This document shows, piece after piece, positions 1 to 12,751 of a DNA stretch of 64,000 nt (position 1 is the stretch's first letter; the number at the start of each line of letters is the position of its first letter). The notes beneath the pieces are model-generated. The model was not told the origin of the DNA and searched no databases. It saw nothing but the letters and a program-made list of their open reading frames with translations. This DNA comes from Hippophae tibetana (taxonomy: Eukaryota; Streptophyta; Magnoliopsida; Rosales; Elaeagnaceae). Where the stretch lies: assembly GCA_037013495.1 (NCBI GenBank), contig CM072809.1, forward strand, positions 12,807,001 to 12,871,000. The letters run 5' to 3'. The position numbers were made by a program, and so were the translations under genes.

Positions 1-2157
1 TATAACAGCTGCGATGCGAGTGCTATTCCTAACATGAAGTAGATGTAAGAGTACAACTTCCTAATTATACCCTAATATAATTAGTCATATCTCAATCATG
101 TACTAATCTATACATTTAAGATGGTATATTTCTCTAAGATAAAACATTATATGGATTAAATTCGAAATTAAGTTAATGATTATAGAGTGATGAATCATAC
201 TAACTTATCTACTATTCAATCTTAAAATAAGTTAATAGTATATCAAAAATCTACATACTTGATTTATACAATTTGTTTTTGATAATTTTCAAATATGAAC
301 TCGTTAACACCCATCACAACTCCTAATAACTTTTTTTAAAGAGCAATTAATTTTAAAATTGAACTCTTTTTCCATCCCACTTAAGAACCAAATATAAGAT
401 AAATTAAATTAAATTAAAAAGAATAATGATATTGAAGAGAACTTACAACCATATAGAAGTCTTTAACAATCAATGAATAAACAGACCAAATCCCAGCGTT
501 TATGAATAAGGAAAATGACAGTAAGAATGGCATACACTCAACACTCTTCAGCTTGATCACCATCCCCTGCCAAATAATTATTAAAAAAAAAAGCAATATC
601 AGTGTGTGATCTACTTTCATATTGATTTGAACTCAACAAGACTATATATGACAGTATATATATATGCTTTTATTAATTTTTGCTTACGTTGTGGAAACCT
701 CTAATATTCTTACAAATTAATAAGAGATTGTACTTAAATTCCAGTTAAATTCACCCACTATCTAACAAAAATACATTTTTTTTCAAATATGTTCACTTTA
801 TGATATAATATTTTTTTGTTTGTGCTTTTGAGACTATATAAAAGTGGTTTTGATGAAGAAAAAAAATGTTCAAAGGCCAAAACAAAAAAAAAATTGACGG
901 AAGTGCTTTCATTGTTGATAAAACACATTGTAATTCTCACGTAAGCACATTACATAGCACAAGCAAATATACTACACGACACAAATGATTATTATGTGGA
1001 AAAGTTACATTTTTACTAAAGCGTTAATATTTTAAGTAAAATTTTCATTATATATATATAAAAGGAGATAAAGCTTACCATGACAGAGAGAGGAGAGGCA
1101 TACATTCCAATGGTTAAAGCACTACACACAAGTCCCACAAAATTCAACTTCACTTCTTCACGAACGGCAAAGATTGTTAATGCAATAACCGATCCCAGAA
1201 AACCAACATTCAATAGTGCCACCATCTTAGCCATGGCTATCTGAAAACAATTAATTTCCTTATAATTGTTAATAATCTATCTATTTTATCACATAATTAT
1301 TTAATTAAGAAATTAATTTTCAATTAAATGTGCATTTTGTTCGCAAGATAGAAATTAAACACAAATTTAAATAAAAATAGATAGATAGATCATAAAATAA
1401 AGTCATTATATACCTTCTTGTCTTTGGAAGCATAGAAGAGAAAGAGAGAGACATAGATGAGCTGAAAGACAACACCAAGCCCATTGACGGTGATGATAAG
1501 GAAACCACCTGGCTTGAGAAATCCATAAAAAGTCCACATACTTGTAGTCAGTAGTGTTATTATATATGGCAGCCCATCATAATTCTCTGTTGATTTCTTC
1601 TTCACCACAACATAAAACGTTGGTCTGAAAAAGAAAAAAAAGAAAATCTCATTTAGTAATTTGTAAGTTGCTTTTAATAATAATCCAGCTCCTAACTATT
1701 TCAAAATCTTGTCAACGAGCTCTTGCTCATGAAGCTAGTTTTGACATGTAGAAGGTCTGAGTACGAGTATCACTCCTGAGAGAAGTATATATAGTTATTT
1801 CAAAATGTTGCACGTTGTAGAGAAGATAAAAAAGAATTAAGTAGTTACATTAATTTGACTCAATCAAATTACGTGTTTGTTTAGGTGTAGAGATAAAGAA
1901 GGTACTGAAAGAAATGAAAGAAAGAAAGAAAAAATGCATCATTATATTTGCTAGATCATTCACTTACATGGGAGATGCAAAAGCCAAAGCTGAAATTATA
2001 TTACCTGCAAAAAATACAAGAAAATAAAAACCAAAAGATGAAGTGCTATATATTTTTAATTAATGATCTTTGGTACGACACATGTAAAGTATTAGTAATT
2101 AAAAGAGACTAGCTAACCAATAATGGCAATGACAAAGCTTAAAGTAGCTGCAGCCAT
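1..2157 (-). CDS. SWEET-family sugar transporter, clade IV-like, 3' end outside window
   Basis: A bidirectional sugar uniporter of the MtN3/saliva (SWEET) family; clade IV members act at the vacuolar membrane. I assembled five exons with GT-AG borders: 2118-2157, 1968-2004, 1414-1624, 1079-1240 and 447-566, all in phase, giving 190 residues from the ATG at 2157. Two MtN3 repeats are visible. The first holds a PTFYVVVKKKSTENYDGLPY segment and a TVNG motif; the second holds a NFVGLVCSALTIGMYASPLS segment and SVECMPFLLSFSLFINAGIW. Seven hydrophobic helices are expected. The 120-bp fifth exon is typical of the family. The terminal exon should lie near or beyond position 1: the leftmost 60 bases contain a LGIALASQLLY-like stretch resembling the end of helix 7, but it is not in phase with a clean acceptor after the GTAAGT donor at 446-441. 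Clade assignment rests on overall similarity and is less certain than the family. Confidence 0.88.
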
Positions 2158-2230
2158 GGAAAGAAAAATTAGCTATATAGCTATATAGTACTGATATCTA
2201 ATAAGCAGTAGTTTTGCTCTGAAGAGAAGC

Positions 2231-2238
2231 TATATATA
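2231..2238 (-). promoter_or_regulatory. Putative TATA box of the SWEET gene
   Basis: A TATATATA stretch lies on the minus strand about 75 bp upstream of the SWEET start codon at 2157, a normal distance once a short 5' leader is allowed for. The surrounding sequence is AT-rich, so this is suggestive only. Confidence 0.4.
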
Positions 2239-4718
2239 GATATTAGATAGTACTCTTCATATTCATATATTCGCGAAATGAAGAAAGGCGGTGACAAGTA
2301 ATTATATCACGAGGGGGAACAAAACAAGAAATTGGGTTGAGTTTTTTTTTTTTTAAAATTAAAGTAATGTTATAAATTTATGTCTAATTTAAATCAATAA
2401 GATTTCTTTGAATTTAAGATTATTAAAATTTATAAATAATATTGTTAAGAAAATTAACATTACCTTTCGTACGGAAATAAGTGATCTTACAAAATCACGA
2501 CGAAACTATTAAAAACAAAATAATGCTACTTATAAATTTTTTTAAGCAAAGAAAATTATTTTAATAGCACACTTTTAATTTATTTTCATAGCATAAGGAC
2601 GTGTTTTTAAAATTAAAACTATGCTATGAAAATATATTTCATTGCTCTAAAAATAATGCTACCTTAAACAAAAGGACTTTCTTACCCTTTATGTACGGCA
2701 GTTTTTATTTTAATAACTCAAATTGTGCACATTTGTATATAATTAACTACATGATTTTTTCTCAATTATCTTTTCATACTCTCTCATGATATTTTCTATT
2801 TTTGTTATTTTTAAAATAAATTTGTATTAGTATTATTCTTTTTTTCAATATAATTTATAAAGATATCATAAAAAAATTATTTTTTATATAAAAATAACTT
2901 TTATCATAATAAACTAACAATATATGTAAATTATATGTTTTATTTGAGTTATAAATATAATATTTAAATAAAAAATAATTGGTCTTTATTATTTATTTTA
3001 AGAAAGAGTGATCAAATTTTTACTTATTTTAAAAATAACAGTTACATTTTTATTTTTATGATAATTTAATTTTATTATTATTATTATTAAAAAGTAAACG
3101 CATAAGAATAATAATAATTTTTTATGTTTTTATTTTTATTTATTTATTTTAACTCTTTTGATTACAACTTATTTAAATTAAAATAACTTTTGTTAAAAAA
3201 AATAAAACTAAAGGTGAAATAAAAATAAAAATTTATTCTTATATAATCAATTTTTATAAATAATAAGATTAAATTATCATAAAAAATAATTATATAATTT
3301 AAATATTATTTTTACCATAAACAAATGAATCCAAGGATATTATTGTCTTGTTTGAATAGCTTTATAAAAATTATTAAATTTTTTAAAGATAAATCTAATT
3401 TTTAAAAAATAAAATAAATCACTGTGATAATATTAATAATATTTTTATAAAAAAATTATATTTTCTGCAATAAGGTAGTGATTGTTTGTGAATAAGCTAT
3501 GTCGACGGATCGTACAACTTTTCCTTTTGTGCAGGTTTTTCTGGCAAAAAATTAAAGTGTGGGCTTTTATACAATGTAAACAAAACAAAATGTTAAAAAA
3601 TCAACAAATATATTATCAGCCAATAATAACGTCACTAATTATAAAATCAAGCAATGATATTATCAGATGTTTATAACGTTTTTAATTAAACTTTTCACCG
3701 ACCAACATATAAAACATGATGTTATTTTTTATTTATTCATTTTGTTAGATAAAGAATTATACTCTTATATTATTTACCTTATAATATAAATTTTAATATA
3801 CTTAATTGTTAAGATTTTTTTATAATTATATACGGACATATGATAAAAATACTACCTATCACTACATATTTATTTTTAGATAAACATAAAACATATATCA
3901 TTGTTGAGATTTGGTTTCATCTTGGACCACATGCCAAACTCTTATGTGTCTGTTTTGAAGATTCGTGATGTCTCCTCACGTGATTCTAAAAATGCTTTTC
4001 ATTTTCATTCATTGGACGCGCTTTCTTGTGCGGCTAGCTCAAGCTGATACAGATACTGTACGAAACATTTTCTCTTTCCAAATGCAATAAGTGGCCAGAT
4101 AACACTCTTGTTTTCCTGTTAAAATCATTGTTCACTTTTTGAAAAATTAAACATATTATTTAAAATTTAATCGATATATTATTATAAATTCAAATAATTT
4201 TATTATTTTTAATTTTTTAAATATTTTTATAAAAAATTAAGTTAAATTAAAAAAACTTATTAATAAAAAATTGATAAATATTTTAAGAAAAAATATCTTA
4301 AAAAATTAAATACAAAAAAAAAAAGATAAAGTAACTAAAGTTATTAAAAATGACCTAAAATATTTAAAGTATTTTTAAATATAACATTAAAATAATTAAA
4401 ATATATTAATTTAAAATAACAAGACATATTAATTACAGAGTTGATATTTTTAAAATAAAAATTACTAATATTAAAGTAAATATATATTTTATCTTTTTTT
4501 GTTACCAAACTTTTAGTTGTCTTCCACCTAGCAATGTGTGCACTGTATTAAAGTCAACGTGGTCTGACCACCTGCTGCAATGGTATCTACATTATCTCAG
4601 ACATTTTGTATTGCAATGTGTCCTGTAATAAATAACTATGTCGAATGCGGTAGGAAAAGATTTTTTTTTATATTTTTATATATTAAAAATATAATTAGAT
4701 GTGATATTTTTTATTAGA

Positions 4719-4754
<36 letters not shown>

Positions 4755-7376
4755 GATTGTATCTCTATTAATTTATTTATTTTTTATTAGTTGTCATAAA
4801 TAAATTTTGTTTTTAAATCATGTATGATATGTATTTAAAAAATAAATCATATATATAAAAAACGATAATTATACTAAAAGTATCTTCAAATCATGTACTC
4901 TTTTATCTTACTAATTTTTAATAATTATATATACCAGTCAAATTTTAAACTTAACAATACGTACACTTAAATAAGTATGTGTAGATTTTCATAAAATTAG
5001 ATATGAGTATGACAAAGTAAATTATTAGATCTGTCATAAATATTATTTTGTGAACAAAACTCTCAGAGAACTAGAAAGATTCTAAAATAATACAAAGAAA
5101 ATGAGAGTACTACGTCATTATATACCTAATGGAGAGAGCTATTCCTGACCAGTATATGAATAAACTGAAGTTGATGGGCAGATATTAAACTAAAAAAGAG
5201 GAGAGAAAAAGGTTTCGCAATTACGTGGGATAGCCATAACAATTAAAATGAATTGTTATTTATTATTATTATTGAAGAATACTCAATTATATTATTATTT
5301 TATTAGGTGTTGAGTAACTATATCTTTAAAATAGTCATAATAACTTTATATTTTTTTACTTTAAAATATTATATTATTACTTATTACAAGAATCATTAGG
5401 CATGTGTAACCTTAACTTTTCCGAATTTTTTTTACTATTGTCGTATTTAATAATATGTTTTTTTAAATATAATAATAACTAATCTCAAATTTATTATTTA
5501 TTTATTTTTCCTTTTATTCTTCCAAATTATTTATATTTTTAATTTAAAATTTAAATACAAGATATAATCCTTTTATATATAATTATTTATTTTTAACTCC
5601 ATCGGAAAAAATTATATATTTATTTTTCTTACTAGAAAATAATTTTTTTTAATATTATATAAAAGTAAATATAGTTTTATTAAAAATTATTGAAAGTAAA
5701 ATAATATTAAATAAGTAAATTATTTATGAGTTTTTTACTTTTATTTTAATATTATATAATATTTATTAATTATATTTTAATAAAATTATAAAAAATTATC
5801 ATCTTTTCAAAAAAATTAATAAAATTTCATAAAATAACACATTTATAATTTATATATAACAACAAAATTAACACTTTAATAATATTAAACGAATTCAATT
5901 AAAAAAAATTAATATCGAATTTATTTAAATAATCATAATTTAACTTCAATTAATATAAATTGTATTAATTTTTATGATTATAAGTTTTAAAAAATATTAT
6001 TATTATTATTTCTTTTAAATTTTACTATTTTAATTTTCATACAATTTTCTTAAAAAATTATAATTTTATATTATTTATTGTTATTTATATTATGTAATAT
6101 TAATTTTATATTTTTTTCTTTTCATATATTATAATTTTTAAATATATTTTTTATATTTTATGTTATTTAATTTTTTAAATTTATTTTGTAAATTTTAAAA
6201 ATATTTAAAAATATTATTTAATTTTATTATATCTTAATTTATAATTTTTTTTACATTATTATATAATAATTTTTTATTAGTTAATATATAAATTATTCAT
6301 TTTTATTATTAATTTTGTACGTGATGTTCACTCTTGAACGTAATCATTTGATGTCCACTCTCGATTAAAAGAACAGTACTGTTATTTGCGACAATTTTAT
6401 TGACAGTCAAATATGTGGTTGGAAATTTCTGGTGGCAGTGAAAATCCACGATCATTTTAGCCTAGTATATATTAAATAAAGCAGTATATATTTTAAAAGT
6501 TGTCAAAATTTTATTATTTTTATAAAAATTAAGTTAATTATTTTTATAAAATAAATTTATGTTATTTTCTATAAAGATAATAAGTTTTATTATTTTATTT
6601 AATAAATATAATTTCATTAAATGAAATTAATTTTAAATAGTGATATTATTATAATAATTATTATTATTGATATAATGACTTTTTATTAATAATAAATTTA
6701 TTTAATAATGATAATATTAAAGTAAAATTAATTATAAAACTATAATATATATTTTATATATTATTATAATAGTATTATTACGCTTAAGTTAAACAAATAA
6801 ATTAAAACCGGTGGTGATGGACTAATTTAGCGTCAAATCACTTAGTTTTGGTATATGTTCCTCGAGGTGGGAAATATTGGGAAGAATGGTATCGATGATT
6901 CAAATTTTTTGAGGAAATAAATGTTTTAATCTATAATTTTTAATTAATATATTTTAGTTATATAATTTTTTAAAAATATATATTTTAATCTTAAAAGTAT
7001 TGTTTTAAATTTCAAATAATTTTATAATTTTGATCTTTAAATATTAAAATATTTGGAGTAAAACATTTTAATTAAAAATAATAAAATTAAAAGGTTTATT
7101 TTATAAAAATTACATGACCCTGCATCCCTTACCAAGATATTATATTTCACAAACTCAGATGCTAAAGAACAGGTTTTTATTTTGAAAAAAAAAACATCAA
7201 CCTTAAATCTTACTATTTTTTTAAACAGTTATTTATTTGTCAACGACATTAATTGGTTTAAACGCGCATGTATAAAACCTCATTCGTAAGTTCTTAATAA
7301 TAATAAAAGGAAAACTCATCCATACGTTCCTTGACATACTTTTTATTATTATTTTATATACACTTAATGTAACATG
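2239..7376. other. AT-rich intergenic spacer
   Basis: No supported gene was found on either strand. The short open frames here are chance reads through AT-rich DNA. A small inverted repeat (a TTTCATAGCATA arm near 2584 and its reverse complement near 2622) could be a MITE remnant. A TA dinucleotide run lies at about 4725-4751. Slightly GC-richer islands at 3900-4130, 4500-4650 and 6310-6470 show no recognisable coding sequence. Confidence 0.6.
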
Positions 7377-7540
7377 TTGACATCAAAATCATATAAAATA
7401 ATTAAGATCTCTAATTATTTTTATACTTTTAAAAATAGAAAATTTTGACATCAAAATCATATAAAATAATTAAAATCTCTAATTATTTTTATACTTTTAG
7501 AAATAGAAAATCTTGACATCAAAATCAAATAAAAAAAAAG
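7377..7540. repeat. 68-bp tandem repeat, about 2.4 copies
   Basis: The segment starting TTGACATCAAAATCA recurs at 7377, 7445 and 7513 with an exact 68-bp spacing and only a few substitutions; the third copy is partial. It is non-coding and AT-rich. Confidence 0.85.
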
Positions 7541-8261
7541 ATAAAAATCTTACATGAACAAAAAAAGAAAGGATTTAATTGTTCAAAACAACTTCTAGAA
7601 TTCAAAATCTTAAAGAAATTATTTTCATTAAAAATTCAATCAAAAGAATATGAAATTTTTAAAGAAAGAATTCAAAATAAAAAGGAAGAACATAACAGTT
7701 TATAAGAATAAAAACTTCTAAAACCAAAAAACTCAACTATGCGTAAAAAAAAATTATGTGGTCTATAATGGCCTAAAATAAGCATTGTATAAAAGCTGTG
7801 CAAAAGCTAGTAAATCTATTCTAAGAATTAGTTGAATAACTTATAGAGACTCTACCAACAAAATAGAAGTTGAAGTCAGTTGTGTTAACTATAAAACACC
7901 AAAATTAATAACTCTAGAAAAGATAGTAAAAAATTATTCTAATATATTATAATAACAATTAACAGGTCTAAGCAGATTGACAGATCATTACTACAAAAAT
8001 AGGCATTAAAATCGGTTAAAAATTGACTTTAAATTGGGCAACTTAAAATGTAAAGTCGATTCACCGCGTGAACTGACTTTACTCGTACATTTTATGATTT
8101 TTTTTATTTTTATAGCATAGAAAAACCTAAAATATAAATAATAAAATAAATAATTAAAATTTTAAATATAATTACTATAATTAATTTTTTTACAAAAACA
8201 AATAATGTATATACAATACATATAGTTAACTTAAATTAAAAATAAATAATGTCGTCAAAGT

Positions 8262-8366
8262 GTAACTCCGATTTCTTACTTAGCTTGTGTGAGTTTTGGT
8301 GCCCTTAAACATATGGAACCCGTGGGCACCAAAACTCATACAAACCAAGAAACAAATCGGAGTTAC
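8262..8366. repeat. Long fold-back hairpin (43-bp arms, 19-base loop)
   Basis: Bases 8262-8304 and 8324-8366 are reverse complements at 38 of 43 positions with no gaps; both arm tips match perfectly (GTAACTCCGATTT at the base, TGAGTTTTGGTGCCC next to the loop). The five mismatches cluster in the middle. The size and shape are like a plant small-RNA precursor, but the hairpin also sits in the 3' subterminal part of a CACTA element, where inverted repeats are common. Confidence 0.85.
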
Positions 8367-8651
8367 GTACACCTGATTTCATATTTAGAACTCATTATAG
8401 CATTAAAAATACGAGCAGAGATTCCAGATAACTTCATATTTATAAACAAATGATTAATAAAGTGATAATATGAGTTCGTAAGTAAAGTAGGAAAGAGAGA
8501 TGAGATATAATTTGGGCCAAAATAGGTTCATAAAATAATGCATTCCCCTAAATACATGAGCATATAATCATCCATCAAACAAGTGATTTTAGACACAAGA
8601 ATAGATAGAGAAATTAAATCATTACAAAAATTACTATTATGTTGTTATATG

Positions 8652-9532
8652 CTATTCAAGATCATTAGAATCTTCTCCTAATTCTTCTTGTGATGATATA
8701 ATTTGAACTATGTGTTCTGCACATTCCTCTCATAAATCATCAAAAATTTGTTGGTCGTAGCCCGTCTTGTTCCAACCAAAGAACTACATGTATTTAAAAT
8801 CAAAATAAGAATGTAATTTCATTTATTTACAAAAACAAACTCAAAAATGTTAAAAACTTTTATGTATATAGGCAAAAGATATTATCACATCATCAATTGG
8901 AATTTTGATATTTGTGATGATTTCGCTCATAAACTTCATGACATAATAACCACACATGACTTCATTATTTTGTTGTGGAACCTACAAAAAAACAAGTGCA
9001 TGTACATGAATTTTCATATTCAAACATCTTTATTATTCAATTGTAAAATTAATAAAATTATTAATATTGGCTTGTACATACCATAACTTTTGTTCATATA
9101 AACCTATGATATTTTTTAAGGGCAATGCCCTTAAACTTGTTCCACAACTTTCATGTTCTATCAAGGTTTAAAACGGTTAGTTTTTATTAAATATTACAAA
9201 AAATAATAAAAGAAACTAATATGTAGTTATAACTCTAACATTTCAACAACTACTTTTGTATCTTTACTCAGTTTCATGGAAGCTGAGTCACAGTACCAAG
9301 CATGATTATTGAGCAGATCAATGATTACCAACATCCAATGATCTTGGCTTTGTTCAAACCTTAATGGGCAAGAGATTATCAACTTTTGATTTATGTTAAG
9401 CGTTAATGTCCTATCGTATAATTGTTTAGCTCTAATGCTAACATCATTCTCTTGATATTGATTAACATATGAAGAATTATAGAACATTGCTAAATGTGAT
9501 GAGTGATTATGTTGAAGTCGATAATAGCACAC
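8652..9532 (-). pseudogene. CACTA-encoded Ulp1-like (C48) cysteine protease, decayed
   Basis: SUMO-protease-like proteins of this family are carried by many plant CACTA elements; their role in transposition is not settled. The first piece (9227-9532) contains DHWMLVIIDLL followed by WYCDS, matching the catalytic His and Asp blocks. A second piece, apparently spliced in near 8988, contains PQQNNEVMCGYYVMKFM with the catalytic Cys codon at 8952-8954. A third stretch ends at the TAG at 8652-8654 with an acidic tail. An in-frame TGA interrupts the tail (FDDL then EECAEH), and the middle (about 9100-9226) does not read cleanly. The catalytic triad is therefore visible but the gene is broken or multi-exon. 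It is the last unit of the element's minus-strand coding block. Confidence 0.72.
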
Positions 9533-9539
9533 CCTATTT

Positions 9540-9566
9540 AAAAGATATATATATATATATATATAA
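9540..9566. repeat. AT dinucleotide microsatellite
   Basis: An uninterrupted TA/AT run of roughly 24 bases between two coding pieces of the CACTA element. Confidence 0.8.
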
Positions 9567-9716
9567 TTAGATAATATAAATATAATTATATATGTTCTAC
9601 ATAAATAAAAGAAAAATAAATAGATTGAGGACTCATTTTGTCCATACTTGAATTATACTTAAATCGATCATTTGATATTCAAATAGTTGCAATAAGCACT
9701 CGATCGATATATAAGT

Positions 9717-10178
9717 TTAGCCGAGGTCTACACCAGAAATTTCTATAAGAAATGGCACAGTCCATCCATCATTTATGCTAGATGCCCTTCCAACAATAGT
9801 CATCAAAGTGCCAAGTTTTCTGCTGAAGTTTAACGCATAATTATGGAAATACTTTTTCCAAGACTTCTTCTTGAATGACTTGGTACGCGATGATTGGCCA
9901 CTAGACATAGATTTAGCACGAATATCAAATAATACCACATCCAAATTTAGAACAACTTGAATCGACGGCCAAGCCACATACTGTCCAACCGCCTCTTGGA
10001 TTGTGGTAACATCAGAAAACACAAGTAGTGGACAATCATGAAACAATGATTGATCAATCATTATTTGCCAATGATTAGGCAAATATTGATTATGAATCAT
10101 CCGATCATTGCTCAATTGTTGTACCGTTCCAATAGCAACAAAGTCTGTTGACGAATGATGTTTCAACAAATATTTCAT
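9717..10178 (-). pseudogene. CACTA coding region with DUF8039-like domain
   Basis: This 153-codon open stretch reads DFVAIGTVQQL near its start and LLVFSDVTTIQEAVGQYVAWP in the middle. That pattern (a small transport-like strand, then a conserved AVG-x-x-VAWP) is what I know as DUF8039, found in plant CACTA-associated proteins between the transposase region and the Ulp1 protease. Its position between those two regions here supports the call. The function of the domain is unknown. Whether it was one exon of a larger protein or a separate gene cannot be decided; the neighbouring stretch at 10263 probably joined to it by splicing. Confidence 0.6.
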
Positions 10179-10262
10179 ATTCTGTAAAAATTCTAAGTGT
10201 TATACATAAAAAATAAAACATATAATAAGAATTTAAAAATAATAGATTATATACACCAGAAA

Positions 10263-10870
10263 TTAAAATCTTACCATATATGATTCATCAAATAGAAGAG
10301 GACTCTCATGTGGGGTAGCTATTGGATGTACATTCTCACCAAAACGTTTATCGTGATTTGATTGATGGTAAGAATGTGCAAATTGCATTGGAGAAAATAA
10401 ACAACTACTTGATTGCATATGCATTCCTGGCATATAGTGAGGACCAATAGGATGACTATATCTCATACTGGATGTAGTTTGAGTGTAATGAGATTGCGTG
10501 GGTGGCATACCTGGAATGGATGGTGGCCTGCCTGGCATGGATGGTTGCATGCTTGGCCAATATGGCATGCCCTGGTTGTAGCACGATGTCATAGTTGACA
10601 TTTGTTGTGATTGATGTTCTTTTAGAGTGGTAATCTCACTTATCACTGAGACCTTAAAGAAGTTGAATTCTTCTTCAATTTTAGTGTACTCCTCCTTACT
10701 TACCGTATGAGGCTTTTGTTTTGGAATGTTAAAATACTCCATATAACCATCATATTGGCTACCTCCGCTAACACGACCAGGATGCTCGCGTTCGAATGCA
10801 TGATATAAAGCATATCTCCCAAGCTCTTCGATTATTTCACCCCTGGATATTTTTTCTTGAACAACACTCT
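10263..10870 (-). pseudogene. CACTA transposase C-terminal part, Met/Pro/Ser-rich linker
   Basis: Read on the minus strand it starts with a helical, charged stretch (EEIIEELGRYALYHAFEREH upstream of 10742, then YTKIEEEFNFFKVSVISEI), followed by a low-complexity linker rich in Met, Pro, Ser and Gln (about residues 60-130 of the open stretch). It follows the transposase region and precedes the DUF8039-like region. A further short conserved piece (GRPVTRTELYIETKTPKTK) lies at about 10990-11080, suggesting small introns between pieces. No catalytic residues can be assigned. Confidence 0.55.
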
Positions 10871-11171
10871 ACAAATAATAAAACACAAAAACATATCATT
10901 CATTATTACATCAATTATTAAATATCATTAAGAATTTTTATCAACCAAAATTACTAACCAACTTATTTAATTGTTCTTCTCCTCGCTTAGTCATCGGTCT
11001 TAAATTCTTCGTTTTGGGAGTCTTTGTTTCTATGTACAATTCAGTTCGAGTAACAGGTCTACCCAATTCAGCTTCCTACATAAATTATGAAAATTTTATT
11101 AATAATGACATGAAATGAAATTGAGAAAAATAAATATAAAAATATTTATAAATTAAGATAAATTAATAATA

Positions 11172-11894
11172 TCATTCTATATCTAACTTCGGGATTTGAA
11201 GACCTCCTAGTACGATTAGGAAGAATATTATGCATTTGTACATTCCGATGATCTTTCCTAATAATTTGAAATTCATCTGAACGTCTATAATCCACAAAGT
11301 CTTTCCAAACTTGAGGTGTAATCCAGAGGTGTCCTTCAGGGATTTTGTAGAGCTCATTCTAATCAAGTGGTTCCAAATATGGAAACACATATTTTCTTGC
11401 CAATCTGGAAGTCTTGTATTCCTTCCATGCCTTATTTGCAATCTTATAACACTTGCTCTTCCAATTGCCATCGACTTTGTAACGATTCTATAAAAACACA
11501 GTACAAAAGATTAGATATAATACACACCTGATATAATATATATATTGATCATAAAATATAAAAGACTTACACAAATGGTTATTCATATTTTGAACTTTTC
11601 TGCATCGTCAACCTCAGACCAATCATTTATATTGATTGGTATACTGGACTTCGCAAGTCGACCAATAAAGGATTTCAATTGTTGACCATTTTCCCCTATT
11701 GGATTACCAATAGCATCAATTAGAACAAGTATTCTATCATCTGGGTTATGTGGAGCATCATGTATATTCGCCCAACCTCTTTTTTTCAAATACCCCAATA
11801 GATCATTTGGATCTACAAGCTCTGTTATCCGAAGATCCATGAAATATCTACAAACAATGAAGAAATATAAATTAATTGACAATTTTAGGAACAT
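11172..11894 (-). pseudogene. Plant En/Spm-type transposase region (PF03004-like), with in-frame stop
   Basis: The minus strand reads VDPNDLLGYLKKRGWANIHD and DWSEVDDAEKFKI (11583-11840), then across a small gap NRYKVDGNWKSKCYKIANKA and LWITPQVWKDFVDYRRSDEF (11172-11489). This WK-x-x-x-x-K-I-A-x-KAW and W-x-x-FVDYR-x-S-x-E-F pattern is typical of the plant Ptta/En/Spm transposase family. The frame is interrupted by a TAG at 11359-11361, just after a YVFPYLEPLD segment; reading resumes in the same frame. Further remnants occur upstream (RSDCEG near 11980). The copy cannot make a full-length protein without readthrough. Confidence 0.72.
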
Positions 11895-12049
11895 ACATAT
11901 ACATAAGAGTTATTACAACAATATAGAACATATGTTATGTTTAATTAGGTTGTTGATCGTATACATATATTCCTTCACAATCACTTCGAACCTATGACGA
12001 AGAATCATTATCATCAATTAGATCATCACATACATTAGGCAATTTATTT

Positions 12050-12540
12050 CAGATATTATTTCCACATAAAATAAGTCAAATATAATAACAATTAAAATAA
12101 AAAACAAACCTAAATAAAAAATTTATACAAAAAATACAACAAACTAAATAATAATCTGTAAAATTCTACTTAATAAAATATAATTATTTATATATAAATA
12201 AATTTATCCACGCACAGTAAATATATATAATCCATCAAACCCACAACATTTCAGATATTATTTTCACATAAAATAAGTCAAATATAATAACAATTAAAAT
12301 AAAAAACATACCTAAATAAAAAATTTATACAAAAAATACAACAAACTAAATAATAATCTGCAAAATTCTACTTAATAAAATATAATTATAATTATAAATA
12401 AATTTATCCACGCATAATAAATATATATAATTCATCAAATCCACAACATTTCAGATATTATTTCCACATAAAATAATTCAAATATAATAACAATTAAAAT
12501 CAAAAACATACATAAATAAAAAATTTATACAAAAAATGGG
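12050..12540. repeat. About 200-bp tandem repeat, 2.5 copies, inside the CACTA element
   Basis: A block beginning CAGATATTATTTCCACATA recurs at 12050, 12252 and 12452 (periods about 202 and 200 bp) with few differences. The third copy stops near 12538. It lies upstream of the transposase coding block, in the element's 5' region. Confidence 0.88.
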
Positions 12541-12751
12541 TATTTTTTTTTATTTCGCTCAAAAAAATAGTAGATCTGAAAGATAATGAGAAGAGAAATA
12601 TAACTCACAAAACAACGTTGCAAATGATGGTCGGACGTGATCGGAAATTTATAAAGAAGGTGGCGGTGTAGCCCAATTTGGGAGAAAATATGTAGAGATA
12701 TGAATAAATGGGGTTCTGCGTAAAAATGAGTCAAATTAGGATATATTAGGT

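Noticed and set aside
2601..2789. Plus-strand 62-codon frame
   Set aside because: AT-rich chance frame over a small inverted repeat.
7377..7540. Possible CRISPR-like array
   Set aside because: Units are directly adjacent with no unique spacers, in plant nuclear DNA; an ordinary tandem repeat.
8847..9086. Plus-strand 79-codon frame
   Set aside because: The minus strand here encodes the Ulp1 catalytic Cys block; the plus frame is its shadow.
10413..10598. Plus-strand Trp/His-rich open frame
   Set aside because: It is the antisense of the Met/Pro/Gln-rich linker of the CACTA protein.
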